DNA from: Triangularia verruculosa
Taxonomy: Eukaryota; Ascomycota; Sordariomycetes; Sordariales; Podosporaceae
Assembly (NCBI GenBank): GCA_033296885.1
Contig: MU863899.1
Location: forward strand, 124,001-188,000
Direction: 5' to 3'
Length of the DNA stretch: 64,000 bases
Numbering within the stretch: position 1 is the first letter of the stretch; each line of letters starts with the position of its first letter. The position numbers and the translations under genes were made by a program. This document shows positions 36,418 to 48,638 of this stretch, piece by piece. The notes below the pieces were generated by a model. The model ran no database searches and was not told the origin of the DNA. It saw only the letters and a list, made by a program, of their open reading frames with translations.

Positions 36418-37391
36418 ATCTCGATGCCGATTTTCTGATGTTCGACACGGGTTTTCTCTCGGTTGGGGTGGTTTTCGTCAATGGGTTCGCGGATTCGCGG
36501 TGAGGTGCTGCGAGGCGTTGAGGCTCCAAGCGGACGGGTTGACGCGGGAATGATGAAGGAGAGAACTTCGAAAGTTGGAGGACAGGCCAGAGTGGGGCTG
36601 TGCTGGTTTAAGCCTAGCCCCCACGTGATAGGCGTAATTGCAGTGTGGCTGCCAGCATCGCTCACATCACGCAGCCCAGTGCCCTCCACCTACGCAATAG
36701 CATAACCGATGGCTCCTTCTTGAACCAACTACACGTGTCTGCCTTCGATAAGCTTTCAACTGTCGCCTTTGTGAATGACATTCCATTTACTACGGCCACC
36801 ATCAGGCATCAGGACCAGGTTGCTTGGCATTTGGGTCGTGCGTCTTGTAGCAACCATGTCATCCAAACTTGGGCTCCACTAGTAGTAGTGAGGAGCAGGT
36901 CAGATGGACCTGGATAGGACCTCTGCCCTGACACAAGGAAGACTTTCAAGCAGAAGCTATGTATTCATTGGATGGGGGGTTCTTTGAACGAGGAGATGGC
37001 TTCCCCCTTTCTGGACAGTACAAAGTCGCCGAGGCATTGTGTGAAGTGTCTCGATTGTCTGAGCTCTAAATGGGTGGGGTGTTGCTCACTGTAAGAGCCC
37101 GGGGCCAGCAGCAGTGATAATTCACCGCAGTCCAGCAGCGCACTTGGTTTGCACTTTACACGAATCCCATCGGGTCTGCACAGCAAAGCAACAGCGCACC
37201 CGACCGAGGAAGGCGGATCCTGTAAGCTAACAACATCTTCGCCTCCACTCTCCCACGCTCACTTCACTTTCATTCCTTGTTCCATATTCTTCGATGATAT
37301 TTCAACCTTCATGAGCTTACCATCTGCCAATTTTTTTTCTTTGCTGCTGCCACCTCCTTCTCTCTCTCCGTCAACAGCAGCAAGCGTGTAA
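36418..37391. promoter_or_regulatory. divergent promoter region between SF3b p14 and the Cys-rich protein gene
   Basis: Two divergent start codons are separated by 0.97 kb, which therefore contains both promoters. The plus-strand leader end (37210-37391) is pyrimidine-rich. No named element is recognised. Confidence 0.45.
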
Positions 37392-38288
37392 ATGGCTAGG
37401 GGCAACAACATGCCGTCCATCGCCCAAGAAACCACCACCTCCTCCCCCTCTTCCGTCTCATGCAAGAAGCGGAGACGGGACGACGATCGCGATAATAGCC
37501 AGCAATTCACATTGTACGCGAGTCTTCTCGCGAACTCCACCGCTGCCGCCACTAACAATGCTGTCTACAGCTCCCACAGCAGCAGCATCTACCCAGATAG
37601 CAACCACCACTCTCACCACCACCATCACCATGGCAGCAACCTATTGCCCCTGGCAACCACCGCCAGGAAGATGATTCCCCTCCCGCTCTCCAAACGCCAG
37701 CGGATGACTACGGCCGACACAGTAGAAGTTGGAAATGATCAACATGACGGTGCCCCGAAAAGACAGCAGCAACAACATCAAGACCTTGCCCCTCACAGCA
37801 AATCCCCCACCCACCACCAAAGAGAAGGGGACTCCCCATCCAAACAGCAGCAGCAGCAACGATCAGAACTTGGCACCCGCTCCTCCACCACCTCGACATC
37901 TCTCTTGTCTCCTTGCCACATCTGCTGCCGCAAACCCTCGAAAAAATCCGACCTAGACAGCTTCGCCGACTGCCAAGGGTGCGGCCAGCGCACCTGCTAC
38001 GTGTGCATCAGGGAGTGTCTCGGCTGGAGCCCAAATTCTCAGCAACCGCAGCAACAACAACCACCACCACCACCATCATTGCAGACGGAGCCTTCCTTTA
38101 CCATGATCGACGTTGACTCGGAGGAACCCGCCACCGGGGATCGCCCGGCAGAAACTGGCCCTGAAGATAGCGGCTGGGCGAAAGGGGGCGGCGGGCACAG
38201 GAAGATGGTCTGCAGCAGGTGTTGTGTTGAAAAAGGGCAAGACGGGGATGTGGTCTGTTTGGGATGTCTGCCTTTCGTGGAGGGTTGA
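37392..38288 (+). CDS. Cys-rich zinc-binding protein, conserved in filamentous fungi, function unknown
   Basis: Single exon, 298 aa. The N-terminal ~170 residues are disordered, with KKRRRDDD, a run of seven His, and Gln-rich runs. The conserved part starts near residue 173 (CHICCRKPSKK, then CQGCGQRTCYVCIREC). A distant pair near the C-terminus follows (CSRCCVEKGQDGDVVCLGC). The CxxC pairs suggest two zinc sites in a RING- or PHD-like fold split by a variable Pro/Gln linker. I recall the same CxxC...RTCxxCIREC...GDVVCxGC pattern in uncharacterised fungal proteins, but no function is established. The basic patch and disorder would fit a nuclear protein; this is inference. Confidence 0.8.
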   Translation: MARGNNMPSIAQETTTSSPSSVSCKKRRRDDDRDNSQQFTLYASLLANSTAAATNNAVYSSHSSSIYPDSNHHSHHHHHHGSNLLPLATTARKMIPLPLSKRQRMTTADTVEVGNDQHDGAPKRQQQQHQDLAPHSKSPTHHQREGDSPSKQQQQQRSELGTRSSTTSTSLLSPCHICCRKPSKKSDLDSFADCQGCGQRTCYVCIRECLGWSPNSQQPQQQQPPPPPSLQTEPSFTMIDVDSEEPATGDRPAETGPEDSGWAKGGGGHRKMVCSRCCVEKGQDGDVVCLGCLPFVEG

Positions 38289-39311
38289 AGGGAACCGAGG
38301 AAAAAAAGATGAAAGGGAGGAAATTGGGACAAAATTTGTTGATGGCATAAGAGGAAAACAGAAAGAGGCCAAAATATTTTGGGAAGTTTTCTGGCAACAA
38401 CCCGGAGAGAGATAATGCCCAAGGTCTAGGGGTTTCCATGGATTGGTGGTGGTAAGGGAATAAGAAGGCGAGTGCTTCTACATCACCACCATCACCGCCA
38501 CCGACGAACAACCCAGAGCGGAAAGCCTCCTACGACACACCACGACGACGAAAGGGGTTCGATAACGAATTTCGATACGATCAAGCTCATATCGCGACAA
38601 GCGTCCCCCGAGCGTTGACATTGGCTGGGGTGAAACGGCCAAAAATTTTGGAGAGGCACCAATGGCACGACACTGCACAGCGAATATCTGAACAGACAGA
38701 TCCAGCGCGGCGTTGAAAATACGCCAAACTTGGTCCGCTGAAGAGGGGAGCGAAGAAAAGGGGGGACCTTGTCAAGGAATGTACATACACAAATGGCACG
38801 GAATTCGCCATAAAAGAAGGGGGACGAAGTGCCGGGGGGGCAGGGTGGCATGAGAAATGGGAATGATTTCGGCATGGACGTGAGGGAGATAAATGTCACG
38901 ACCCCTGGCAACAACTCATCCAGGGTGTAGGATCATGTACATAGTATTGTATTCGTCATAAGAGGAAGGCAGAGGGCACAAGGCATAGCAAGGAAAGCAG
39001 CATCGTATTGGGTTCAGCATTCAGAATCATCAGCTTGGGCATTGATGGGCGTACATGTACATACCAAACAAATCACAAGACTACATATATCTACATCAGC
39101 AATTCCATGTTTAGGACATATTGATGAAATCTTCGCTTAGTTTATGTCTTGTCAACCTCCACAGCCCCCATAATAGGCGAGGTAAGCCAGTCTACCCGTC
39201 TCACCCACAACGTCAACGTCGACTTTGCTCAGGTAAAATTATGAACCTTTCTTTAGTCATACACAACTCCAAGAACATCCCAGCCAACGCCCCAGCTCCC
39301 ATTTCGTCCCC
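38289..39311. other. 1.0-kb convergent region
   Basis: It lies between the 3' ends of the Cys-rich protein and RPT1 genes and is probably 3' UTR. No gene is supported. Confidence 0.5.
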
Positions 39312-40846
39312 TTAGTTATACTGCGCGTAAGCCGCAGTAGAGTTGAACTTGTGATTACCCTTGATCACCTTGTCCACCGCATCCAAGAAGTCCTTTTCGG
39401 TCGCCACCTTCCTCCTGGCGCGGATGGCAAACATACCCGCCTCCGTGCAAACACTACGCAACTCAGCACCTGTGGCGTTGGGGCACAACCGCGAGATGAG
39501 CTCCCATCTGATGTCCCTCTCCACCGACATGCTCTTGGCGTGAATTCTCAGGATGTTGGCACGGCCCTCAAGATCGGGCAGGGAGAACTCAATCTTGCGA
39601 TCAATACGGCCTGGCCTCATAAGGGCAGGGTCAAGAGTTGAGGGTCTGTTGGTGGCAAACATGACCTTGATGTTGCCTCTGGCGTCGAAACCGTCCAGCT
39701 GGGTGATCAACTCCAACATGGTTCTCTGGACTTCATTGTCACCACCGGCACCATCATCGAAACGAGCACCGCCAATAGCGTCAATCTCGTCAAAGAAGAT
39801 AATGCAGGCTTTCTTCGTCCGGGCCATCTCAAACAGCTCACGCACCATCCTGGCACCCTCACCGACATACTTCTGCACCAACTCAGAACCAATCACACGG
39901 ATGAATGTGGCATCCGTTCGGTTGGCTACCGCGCGAGCGCAGAGGGTCTTTCCGGTACCGGGAGGGCCGTAAAGAAGGGCACCCTTCGGGGGGTCGATAC
40001 CCAGGTTGCCGAACCGTTCGGGCGAGAGAAGAGGCATTTCCACAACCTCACGGAGCTTCTCCACCTGCTCTTTGCAACCGCCCACATCGCCGTATGTGAC
40101 ATCGGGCTTCTCTTCGACCGTCATCATGGTGACACTGGCGTCGATCTTTGGCGGGAGTGGCAAAAGGATCTGGTACTTGTTCCTATCGACACCAACACGC
40201 ATTCCCTCCTCAATATCTGTCGGGCTGACACGCTCGCCTAGGTTGACCACGAACTTGGCGATTTGCTTGACGTTGATGACATATTTCGATTTCGACTCGT
40301 CCTTGTCGTCCTGGATGATCTTCGTACATCTCGCTACCTGAAGAGGCTGTTCCTCGGACATTCGTTGACGATCGGCGGCGATATCCCAGAGGTGAGGTGG
40401 CGCGAGACCAGTATCTGATTCCTGTAAAGAGAGGAAATAGGTAAGCCTTTGGGTTTGCCAAGCGTAGGTATACTGTTGCGTACCTTGACACCAATCTTGT
40501 CATCCACACTCTGTTGCTTCTCCTTTATTTGCTGCTCTAGCTTCTTGATAGCAGAGCCGTATGGCGCGGCGCCATATGTCTTGAGCACCTGGATATCCCT
40601 TTGCGAATGTTAGCTCCAGCTCCAAATCGGTGGCGTTAAATCGAAGGGAACGGACTCATCGGTGAGAGGGGTGATCTTCTTCTCTTCTATTTCATCATCG
40701 CCGAATTTCTTTTGGTACTTCTCCCAGTTGGCACCTGTGGCAGAGGGCTACGGAGTAGTTAGCATCATCCAAGTGTTCGTAACAGCGCAGCGGGTGGCCG
40801 CGACAAGCGGAAACTCGAGCGACTAGGTGGTGGACAGGCGTACCAT
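39312..40846 (-). CDS. rpt1: 26S proteasome regulatory ATPase RPT1 (PSMC2 homologue)
   Basis: Exons 40846-40844, 40747-40656, 40598-40484 and 40421-39312; 439 aa. The first coding exon is only the ATG: the intron at 40748-40843 starts directly after it (ATG/GTACGC), and exon 2 continues [19 protein letters not shown]. The third exon has [20 protein letters not shown], and the fourth begins [20 protein letters not shown]. The AAA+ core has Walker A GPPGTGKT, Walker B FFDEIDA, the pore-loop KYVGEG and the arginine-finger region RPGRIDR. It ends AYAQYN, the Rpt1-type tail. RPT1 pairs with RPT2 in the hexameric base that unfolds ubiquitinated proteins. The 57-nt second intron has an unusual GTCCGT donor but a good GCTAAC branch. 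Confidence 0.95.
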
Positions 40847-41437
40847 GATGACGGTGGCAGGTGGGCACTGCTGGGTTCTGAAATGTGTGGTATAGGGATC
40901 GAAGAGGATGCACCAAGTGGAACTAGTTTGGGTCGCTCGATAAATTACGACCAGGTCTGAGTCCTCGGTGAAAATCAATCGTCGGGCTGTTGTGTGGTTG
41001 TTGGGTGATGATGGGAGAGGGAAAGTCGCTATGGATTCAACGAACGAAGAGGAAGCAACCACCAAGCAGCAGTTCCGTAATCCATGCTGCCTTGGACCCG
41101 CCCAGAGCTCCCTGTCTGCGAGGCTGAAAGAAGGCTAGTCCTATAAAAGCTAGTGCGATGGAGCTGGGGGTTCCCCGGCTGCCGTGCAAACGCCCGGGCC
41201 ACCCCCGGCGGTGCAGTGGGGGGAGCTGCCGACGGCGGGAAGAACTCCAGCACCCGACAGGAAAAATTCCCGTCCCACCTTGAAGCGTAGCCTGGGAGAA
41301 GGAGCTGCCTGCAAGCAAACAGAGGGGCACCAGTCTAATAAGCTGTCGCAACACCACCATCACCACCACCACCAAACTGCACAGCCCTTGACCGCCTCAA
41401 CCAAGTCTTCCCTCGACCAAACCTTCAAATATTCAAA
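40847..41437. promoter_or_regulatory. divergent promoter region between RPT1 and CCT4
   Basis: A 0.59-kb shared upstream region separates two essential protein-homeostasis genes that diverge. A CAC/CAT triplet run occurs near 41352-41374. I could not identify a proteasome- or heat-shock-type element with confidence. Confidence 0.45.
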
Positions 41438-43240
41438 ATGGCTGCCGTTGCACCAGCCGCCGCTGGTCCCAGCAATGCCACCTTCAGGGTATGTGCCTAA
41501 CTGTCAACCCCTATTTGCAGCGCTCCATCGAGTCGCGCTGGAGCTTTGGCTGACCCCCGCCATAGGACAAGGAGAAGCCGTTGGCTGTCCGCTCCGCCAA
41601 CATCGTCGCCGCCAGAGGTATGCCCCTATACTCACACAACACCCCTACTACAAGGTGGTGTGCTCGAGGTCTAACTCTTCGCAGCTCTCGCCGATGCCGT
41701 CCGAACGTCGCTGGGCCCCAGGGGCATGGACAAGATGATCCGTAGTGGAAAGGGGGAGACTATCATCACCAACGATGGCAGCACAATGTTGAAGAGCATG
41801 GCCGTCATGCATCCCACAGCCAAGATGCTTGTCCAACTTTCCAACGCCCAGGATGTCGAAGCCGGTGACGGAACCACCTCAGTCGTCGTCATCTGCGGCA
41901 GCTTGTTGGGCGCCGCCGACCGCCTGCTCGCCAAGGGCATCCACCCCTCCGTCATTTCAGAATCTTTCCAGAGAGCTGCCGCTGCCGCCGTTCAGGTTTT
42001 GCACGAGATGTCACAACCTATCGCCCTCACCGATACCTCTTCCCTCCTTCAAGCAGCCAACACCTCGTTGTCCTCCAAGATTGTCTCCCAATACTCCAAC
42101 CTCCTCGGCCCTATGGCTGTCAACGCAGTCACCAAGACGATCGACCTTAAGACGGCAGATAACGTCGACCTGAGAAATATTCGCATTATCAAGAAGGTTG
42201 GCGGGACGATAGATGACAGCGAGTTGGTGGATGGTTTGGTTCTCACTCAGCCAGTCATCAAGAGCGCGGGAGGGCCCATAAGGATGGAGAAGGCCAAGAT
42301 CGGTCTGATCCAGTTCCAGCTCAGCCCTCCTAAGCCTGACGTATGTTGGCATGCTTATACTTTTATTGGAACCAAATAAACTAACAGACCATGACAGATG
42401 GAAAACACAATTCAGGTCAACGACTACAGGCAAATGGATAAGATCGTCAAGGAGGAACGCATGTACCTCCTCAACATGGTCAAGAAGATCAAGAAGGCCA
42501 AGTGCAACGTTCTCTTCATTCAAAAGTCCATCCTCCGCGATGCCGTCAACGACCTCTCCCTTCACTTCCTTCAGCGTCTCGGCATCCTCGTTGTCAAGGA
42601 TATCGAGCGTGACGAAGTCGAGTTCATCTGCAAGTCCACCGGCTGCAAGCCCATCGCCGACATCGACAGCTTCACCGAGGACAAGCTGGGTTCTGCTGAT
42701 CTCGTTGAGGAGGTCCAGTCGTCAGGCAGCAAGATGGTCAAGGTCACAGGCACCAAGTCCACCGGTAAGACCATCTCTGTTGTCGTCCGCGGCGCCAACG
42801 CGCTCATTCTGGACGAGGCTGAGCGCTCTCTGCACGATGCCCTCTGCGTCGTCCGCTGTCTCGTCAAGAAAAAGGCTCTTATCGCCGGCGGCGGTGCGGC
42901 CGAGATCGAAATTGCTGCTCAGCTCAGCAAGCAAGCGCGTGCCTTGACCGGCACCGAGGCCATCTGCTGGAAGGCCTTTGCCGATGCTATGGAAGTCATC
43001 CCTACCACTTTGGCCGAGAACGCCGGGTTGAACAGCATCAAGGTTGTGACTGCCCTGCGCCACAGGCACGAGATGGGCGAGAAGAATGCCGGTGTCAGTA
43101 TCAAGAGCGGGGGTGTCAACTCGAATATCGCAAAGGAGAATGTGCTGCAGCCGCTGCTGGTGAGCACGAGCGCGATTGAGTTGGCGGCGGAGACGGTGAA
43201 GATGATTTTGCGGATTGATGATATTGCTTTGAGCAGGTAG
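41438..43240 (+). CDS. cct4: T-complex protein 1 subunit delta (CCT4)
   Basis: Exons 41438-41488, 41566-41617, 41685-42340 and 42398-43240; 533 aa. It starts [20 protein letters not shown]. Group II chaperonin motifs are [26 protein letters not shown], the nucleotide-binding GDGTTSVVV and, near the C-terminus, [10 protein letters not shown]. The equatorial C-terminal part ends RIDDIALSR. The fourth exon starts [17 protein letters not shown] in the apical domain. CCT4 is one of eight ring subunits that fold actin and tubulin in the cytosol. The four-exon model keeps frame throughout. Confidence 0.96.
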
Positions 43241-44258
43241 ATTACATGTTTTTTCTTGAAAGAAGAAGAAGAAAAGATTTAAAAGTTGTAATGAAAAGTC
43301 ATGGTTGTGGGGATGGAGATACCCCCATGAGCATTATAGAAGAATACATATACCTCTGCTACGTGGAATGGCATTGACTGTTGTGGAAGTAATACCTGCC
43401 CGACTGAACTTGGCATCTCATGCGTAATAAGCTACCTACTCGATACATGGTCGATTCAAGAGACTTGGAGGCCGCGCTACAAACCCAACACCAGTTCTTC
43501 AGAACAGAGCATAATCGTATCAGACGTGAGCCTTGCCATCCTAGGATTATGCTTCTACCCAGCACGCAGAGGACGAGGCAAAGCCATGGGCATATCATGT
43601 GGCCGAACAGTCCCACAGAGGCTCTATTCAGATGTTGAAAATCAAATCATTTTGGAGCATGGCTCTTCAGTTTATCGTTTATGTTTTGTACCCCAAGAAT
43701 AGACAGTAATGGCATGGAACTTCGTATGATACTAATCTTTCTCAACTGTTGATTACTACCGATCAGAATGACAACAGACTCAAAAACATCGTTGCATTTT
43801 AAACTACTACCCCTTACTAAGCTGAGGAAACCTACATATAACCCGTCCGTGGCGCAACTCAATTTCGCCAGCCACCATTGTTACGAGTTCAACGTTGGTT
43901 TAGAAACGTTGCCGGGTGGTAATTGTTTATTACTTTCAAAAAAAAAAGGGGGTGGAACTTGATTGCCAAGCATTCCATCAACCCAATTCACAACACCTTC
44001 ATCAAACAGAAACAACACCTGATTAAATCTACCAAGTCGATCACAAACACATTCGATAAGCACCATCATCATCATCATCATCATTGAAAAATATTGCATT
44101 CTTCATTTGTAGAGCATAAAACAAAAACAAAAGTTAAGATAACCGCACGCACGCCCCAAATTCGCCCGCCCATTCGCCAGAAAGATTTTCGCCCAGACAA
44201 AAAAATTAAGACCAGATCAAAAACCTTTCCCCCAACTTGAAAAAGTGATGTGTGAGAA

Positions 44259-44355
44259 NNNNNNNNNNNNNNNNNNNNNNNNNNNNNNNNNNNNNNNNNN
44301 NNNNNNNNNNNNNNNNNNNNNNNNNNNNNNNNNNNNNNNNNNNNNNNNNNNNNNN
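44259..44355. other. assembly gap (97 Ns)
   Basis: A run of Ns directly abuts a long GAAA microsatellite, so the assembly probably failed in this repeat. The true length is unknown. Confidence 0.99.
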
Positions 44356-44357
44356 TA

Positions 44358-44453
<96 letters not shown>

Positions 44454-44488
44454 AAAGAAAAGAAAAGAAAAGAAAAGAAAAGAAAAGA
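44356..44488. repeat. (GAAA)n / (AAAAG)n microsatellite
   Basis: About 24 GAAA units are followed by about seven AAAAG units. The repeat is probably longer and continues into the gap. Confidence 0.95.
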
Positions 44489-44788
44489 ACGGCTATTCTT
44501 ATTGGTACATAGAACACATTGTTGAGGGAAAAGAAAAGAAAACGCAAACTGTGAAGGGGGCTGGTATAGTCATTATGTGATGGAAATGAAATCTTGGATG
44601 AGTTGAAAATGAAACGCAGAAAAACCAGAGCAACGGCAAAAATCCAGCATAGAAAACCTCCTTCGAGTTCAGCCTCCCTGCCTAGGATCTCTTCTACTTT
44701 GGAAGTTCATATGAGCAGATTTGTAGAGTTGAGTGGATGAACAGTGGCGGGCATTAGGTATGAAGCGTGAGACGACCCTTCATCCTAC

Positions 44789-47538
44789 TCAGTAGTTGAG
44801 CTCCCCACCGCCACCACCAGACACCTGGTCAAGGTCCTCGTAGCTCTTCAGAGTACGGCCTACAACAGCCTCACGCGGGCCAGCAGCAGCGACACCGCCA
44901 TCGCCCCATCTGTTGCCTAGAGCACCCCGACCACGACCGCCCTGCGGGCCTCCAGGTCCCTCAGAACCGCCATAGGGTCGGTTGCCGCGGCGATCATATG
45001 GATGTGAACGGTTCTGCATGCGGTTGCCACCCTGAGTGCCTCCGCGGCGAACAGGACCGCCACCACGCTCGTCGCCGCCGCCGTGCTGCCAACCTGCCGC
45101 ATTCATACCGCCAGCCCCACCCATCATATTCAGCAACGGGATGGTGGGGAAGTTGGGGAAGTTGAGCATGTTGTTCATAGCGTAGTTCTGGAGATTGAAC
45201 CCGCGGGGAGTGCCCGTCGGCTGCTGGCCGCCGGACGGAGGGAAGTGCCCGTTGGAGTTGGCATCCGTGCGTGAAGGCGCAATATGCGCAGGGTCGATAA
45301 CATAGGCGTTGACCAGCTCAAACTATCCTTTTCGTTAGCCAACATGGTTATCAGAAGTTTATGGGAAAACTTACCTCTTCCTTAAGCTTATCCAGCCACT
45401 CTGGATGACGCTTCTCCACATGCTTCTTCCAAAAATGCTCCTCTTTGAAAAGCTTGGTGCACTCAGGAACTCTGCAGCGCCACTTGTGCTCGTCCTCCTG
45501 CTTGACATACTTACCAAGCTCGTCATTGACAGCATCCTCGACAGGCTTGCCGCCGAGCTTTCTCAGATCAACCGTCTCCGGCGCAAGAATCTGCTTGATC
45601 TTCTCCTCAAAGGTCTTCACCCAGTTGTAGGCACGCTGGAGCTGCTGTTCAGTCTTGCTAGATGCTTTGAACTTGCGCTCAGCTTCAGGAGCTTCACCTT
45701 CTTCGACATCATCCGCCTCTTTGCGTTTCTTGGAGGGGAAGGGATCGCCATTCGCGCTCGCCCGAGCAACTGCCTTCGCCGTAGATGAGAGGGTGCTGCG
45801 AGGCCTGCGGAGATGACCACCAGGGCACTTCCTAGTCAACTCATGGATTGAGTCGCTCTCGAACACACAGAAGAAGCAAAAGTTGAAGGTGCGGCGGAGA
45901 TATTCGATGGAGAGATCCAACCGCTTCTTTGCCACCAGCAAGTCAATATCATCGACTTCATCATCCACCATACCTTCGTCCTCATCTTCACCCTCGTCTA
46001 CGGCTCCCTCTTCTCCCTCCTCGACCTCTGCGTCCATGGCTACATCTACATCAAGAGAGCGCTCTGCTTTTGGCTTTTTGACAGGGGCAGAAGTGACGGC
46101 AGGCTGAATCTGTCCGTTGGCACGCAGCTGTTCGACATGCTCTTCAATATGAAGGCCGGCGTTGAAATCAGAGCCGAAGCCACTTTCAAACTTGTGGATC
46201 AACTCGGTGACCAGCTCCAGGTCCTTGTGAATACGCTCTGGAGCGGAGAAGAGATCCCAGAGAGCCTTCTTTCTGGGGTTGCTTGGAGGGTTATGCACAC
46301 CTACATGGCAGGTGAAATCACCGCGCTGCTCGTCCTTGACAGTCTTGCCATTGATAGCTTCCAGTGCCTTCTCAGCAGTTGAGAGAACAGGAGGCTTGGT
46401 GTCGCCGTCGTCATCCTTGGCTTCAGCATCCTCAGAAGCAGGCTCTTCCGGGGCGGGGTTGAGCATAATCCATCCTATGCGGTGAAAGCGCTTGCTGGGA
46501 TTGGGATCACTAAGTGACAAGCACTTGAAACCGCCTTCACCGTCTCCGAGATGCTCTTTGCAAAACGCCTCCAAATTCTGGCGACTAACCGATGGGGCAA
46601 TTGTCTTGATGAGGAGAGTCGGCTGGTAGAGACTCTCGTCCCTTACATCGCTACTGACAGGCACCAAGTCACCGACGCCAAGAACCTCGTTGGCAGCTGT
46701 GGCTTCACCCTCCTCCTTCTCTACAACACCACCAGCACCGTTGCTCTCACTCTTGGGGAGTCCCTCCAGCGAAAATTCATCGAAGACGCCGCTGTTAAGA
46801 TCCTGCTCCCATTGCGCGTACGCCTCGCGCCGGTGCTCCTGCAACTGTTGGCGGAAACCGTCTCTGATTTCCGGAACGTAGCGTTCTCTGAACCATTGCT
46901 CATCCTTGTGCTGCTTGACAAAAGTCTGGGCCATCTTGGCCTGAAGATCTTCCTTGTAGGCATCATAGGCGGCCTGAATCTTGGCCTTCTCCTTGTCTCG
47001 TTCCTCCTGGGCCTCGCGGGCGCCCCGGACGCGCTCTGGCTCACGTCGACGACCAGTTTTGAGTCGCTCCTTCTCTTCCTTGATCTTTTCGTTCGCTCTC
47101 CACCATTCACCGAAATAGGAAAAGCCCACCTGATAAGGCAGCTTCAAGGGGTCCTGGATTGGGTTCACTAGTGGCTGGGGCGCGGCTGCCTCTTGGCCTG
47201 GCACATAGCGGTCGATATTCGCAGGTGGAGAAACCATTCGGCGACGGTCGTCGCGGTCACCGCGATCTCTGGCACCGGCATAGTCATCACGGCTGCCACG
47301 GCTTCTCGGTTCGTATCGATCCACGGCAGCGGGAGATCGCGACCGACGGCGGGCACGGTCATTTCCTAGAGGAGCATGTAAGCGGGGGAAAGGCCACGAG
47401 AACCTGAATAGACATACCTGGAGATCTGCTACGATAGAAACTCTCCGATCTCTCCTCCTTGATTCTTGGTTCGTTGCGATCACTCCAGGCGCGGTCGCGA
47501 TCGCCTGGCGAGCGGGCAGAATCGCGATAGTAATCCAT
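44789..47538 (-). CDS. ARS2/SERRATE homologue, RNA-processing effector
   Basis: Exons 47538-47418, 47365-45375 and 45322-44789; 881 aa. The N-terminus MDYYRDSARSPGDRDRAWSD is an Arg/Ser/Asp-rich disordered region. The conserved Ars2 part begins near QDPLKLPYQVGFSYFGEWWR and continues in a long charged helix with many Glu/Lys/Arg. A central RRM-like part (TLLIKTIAPSVSRQNLEAFC) and an acidic stretch (EEGEEGAVDEGEDEDEG) follow. LRRTFNFCFFCVFESDSIHE and a C2H2-type finger (WRCRVPECTKLF...HVEKRHPEW) are typical of Ars2. The tail is Gly/Arg-rich (GGPQGGRGRG). Ars2 links the nuclear cap-binding complex to 3' processing, export or decay of capped RNA; in fungi it also connects to RNA silencing and exosome targeting. 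Both introns are 52 nt. Confidence 0.93.
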
Positions 47539-48638
47539 TGCGGTGAAATCGATCGAGAAAGTTGATGAAATCTTTGTGTTCGGGGATGCGCGACACCCCT
47601 GAGTCCCAAGCTACTCGTTGTTCTTTAATGCGAGGCTCGTCAGCGCTTGTTGTTGCGGTTGTCTGCGGGGGGAATCTTGTTTGTCGCTGGTTAAATATTT
47701 TGAAAGAGTTGCTTGTTTGGTTTGCAGAGCGGAACCTGCTGTTTGGCGACATGATTGCGGGTTAGAAAGATGGCTCTTCGGAACACAGCGGAGAATGGCG
47801 GAAAGCAGGACGGGGGGTGGTTAGGTGACATGGCAACGAGGGTCAAAGTAATTGAAACAAAAACGATGGCGTGTGAAGCCGCCCAAGTAAACAAAAAAGG
47901 CAAAAGATGCCATTGTTACCACCGAACGGCCGTCTCGAGAGGGCTAGGGAATTGGTGGAGGCAGACACAGGAGGCAGGGTGAGGAGGAGGAGGAGGAGGA
48001 TAGGGCTGACATGAAGGTCAAAAGCAGCTCCGAGGTGCAGAGCTGGCCATGCTCACAAGCGACTCCAAATGAAAGGAGAAGAATCAGGGGAAGAAAAAAA
48101 GGCGGGTGAAATGGTAGGGAAGAAGATAGAAACAGGAAACGGGGTCCAAACGAACAAGTATGCAGAATGCGGACAATGCGCGATGGTTGAAGTGATGTGG
48201 TCTCTTGAGCAGCAGCCGATGCGCGCTCGAGGTTGACGTGGGTATCGCGACGGCGCCCAGCGTTGCGGAATCTGAGGAATCCCCAGCGTCCCGGGGAGGT
48301 CCACTCCTTGCTGTCCTGGCTGGGGCTTCACGTGATACACCCCACTGTTTAGGACAGGGGGATCTGGGGTGCTGGGGTGGGCACGAACCACTTCCTCAAT
48401 GGTGTTGTCTTCACCCTCTTGTTTTGCGATGGACTTTTAAATTTGATTGTCAATCAGTGGAATATACCTCTATGACTCTCCTCAGCTGTCTTTCCAGGGA
48501 GATTCACCTTGTTATGCTGTCCCTGGTGACTGCTCGCGAGGAAGGTGCTTTCCCACAATGACAACCTATCCCGCCTTCTACAAAGCTACAATTATAGGAA
48601 GTCAAACGCTAGCCAGCCGCGGCGGTTGGTAGGTTATC
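47539..48638. other. upstream region of the ARS2 homologue
   Basis: It contains the ARS2 promoter. A GAG triplet run occurs near 47981-48000. No gene is supported. Confidence 0.45.

Larger units (their letters stand above)
43241..44788. other. 1.5-kb convergent region with microsatellite and assembly gap
   Basis: It lies between the 3' ends of CCT4 and the ARS2 homologue. It contains an ATC triplet run near 44065-44084, the N run 44259-44355 and the adjacent GAAA repeat. No gene is supported; open frames crossing the Ns are artefacts. Confidence 0.6.

Noticed and set aside
44206..44547. Open frames running through the N block and GAAA repeat on both strands
   Set aside because: They consist of unknown residues plus a simple repeat and are artefacts of the gap.
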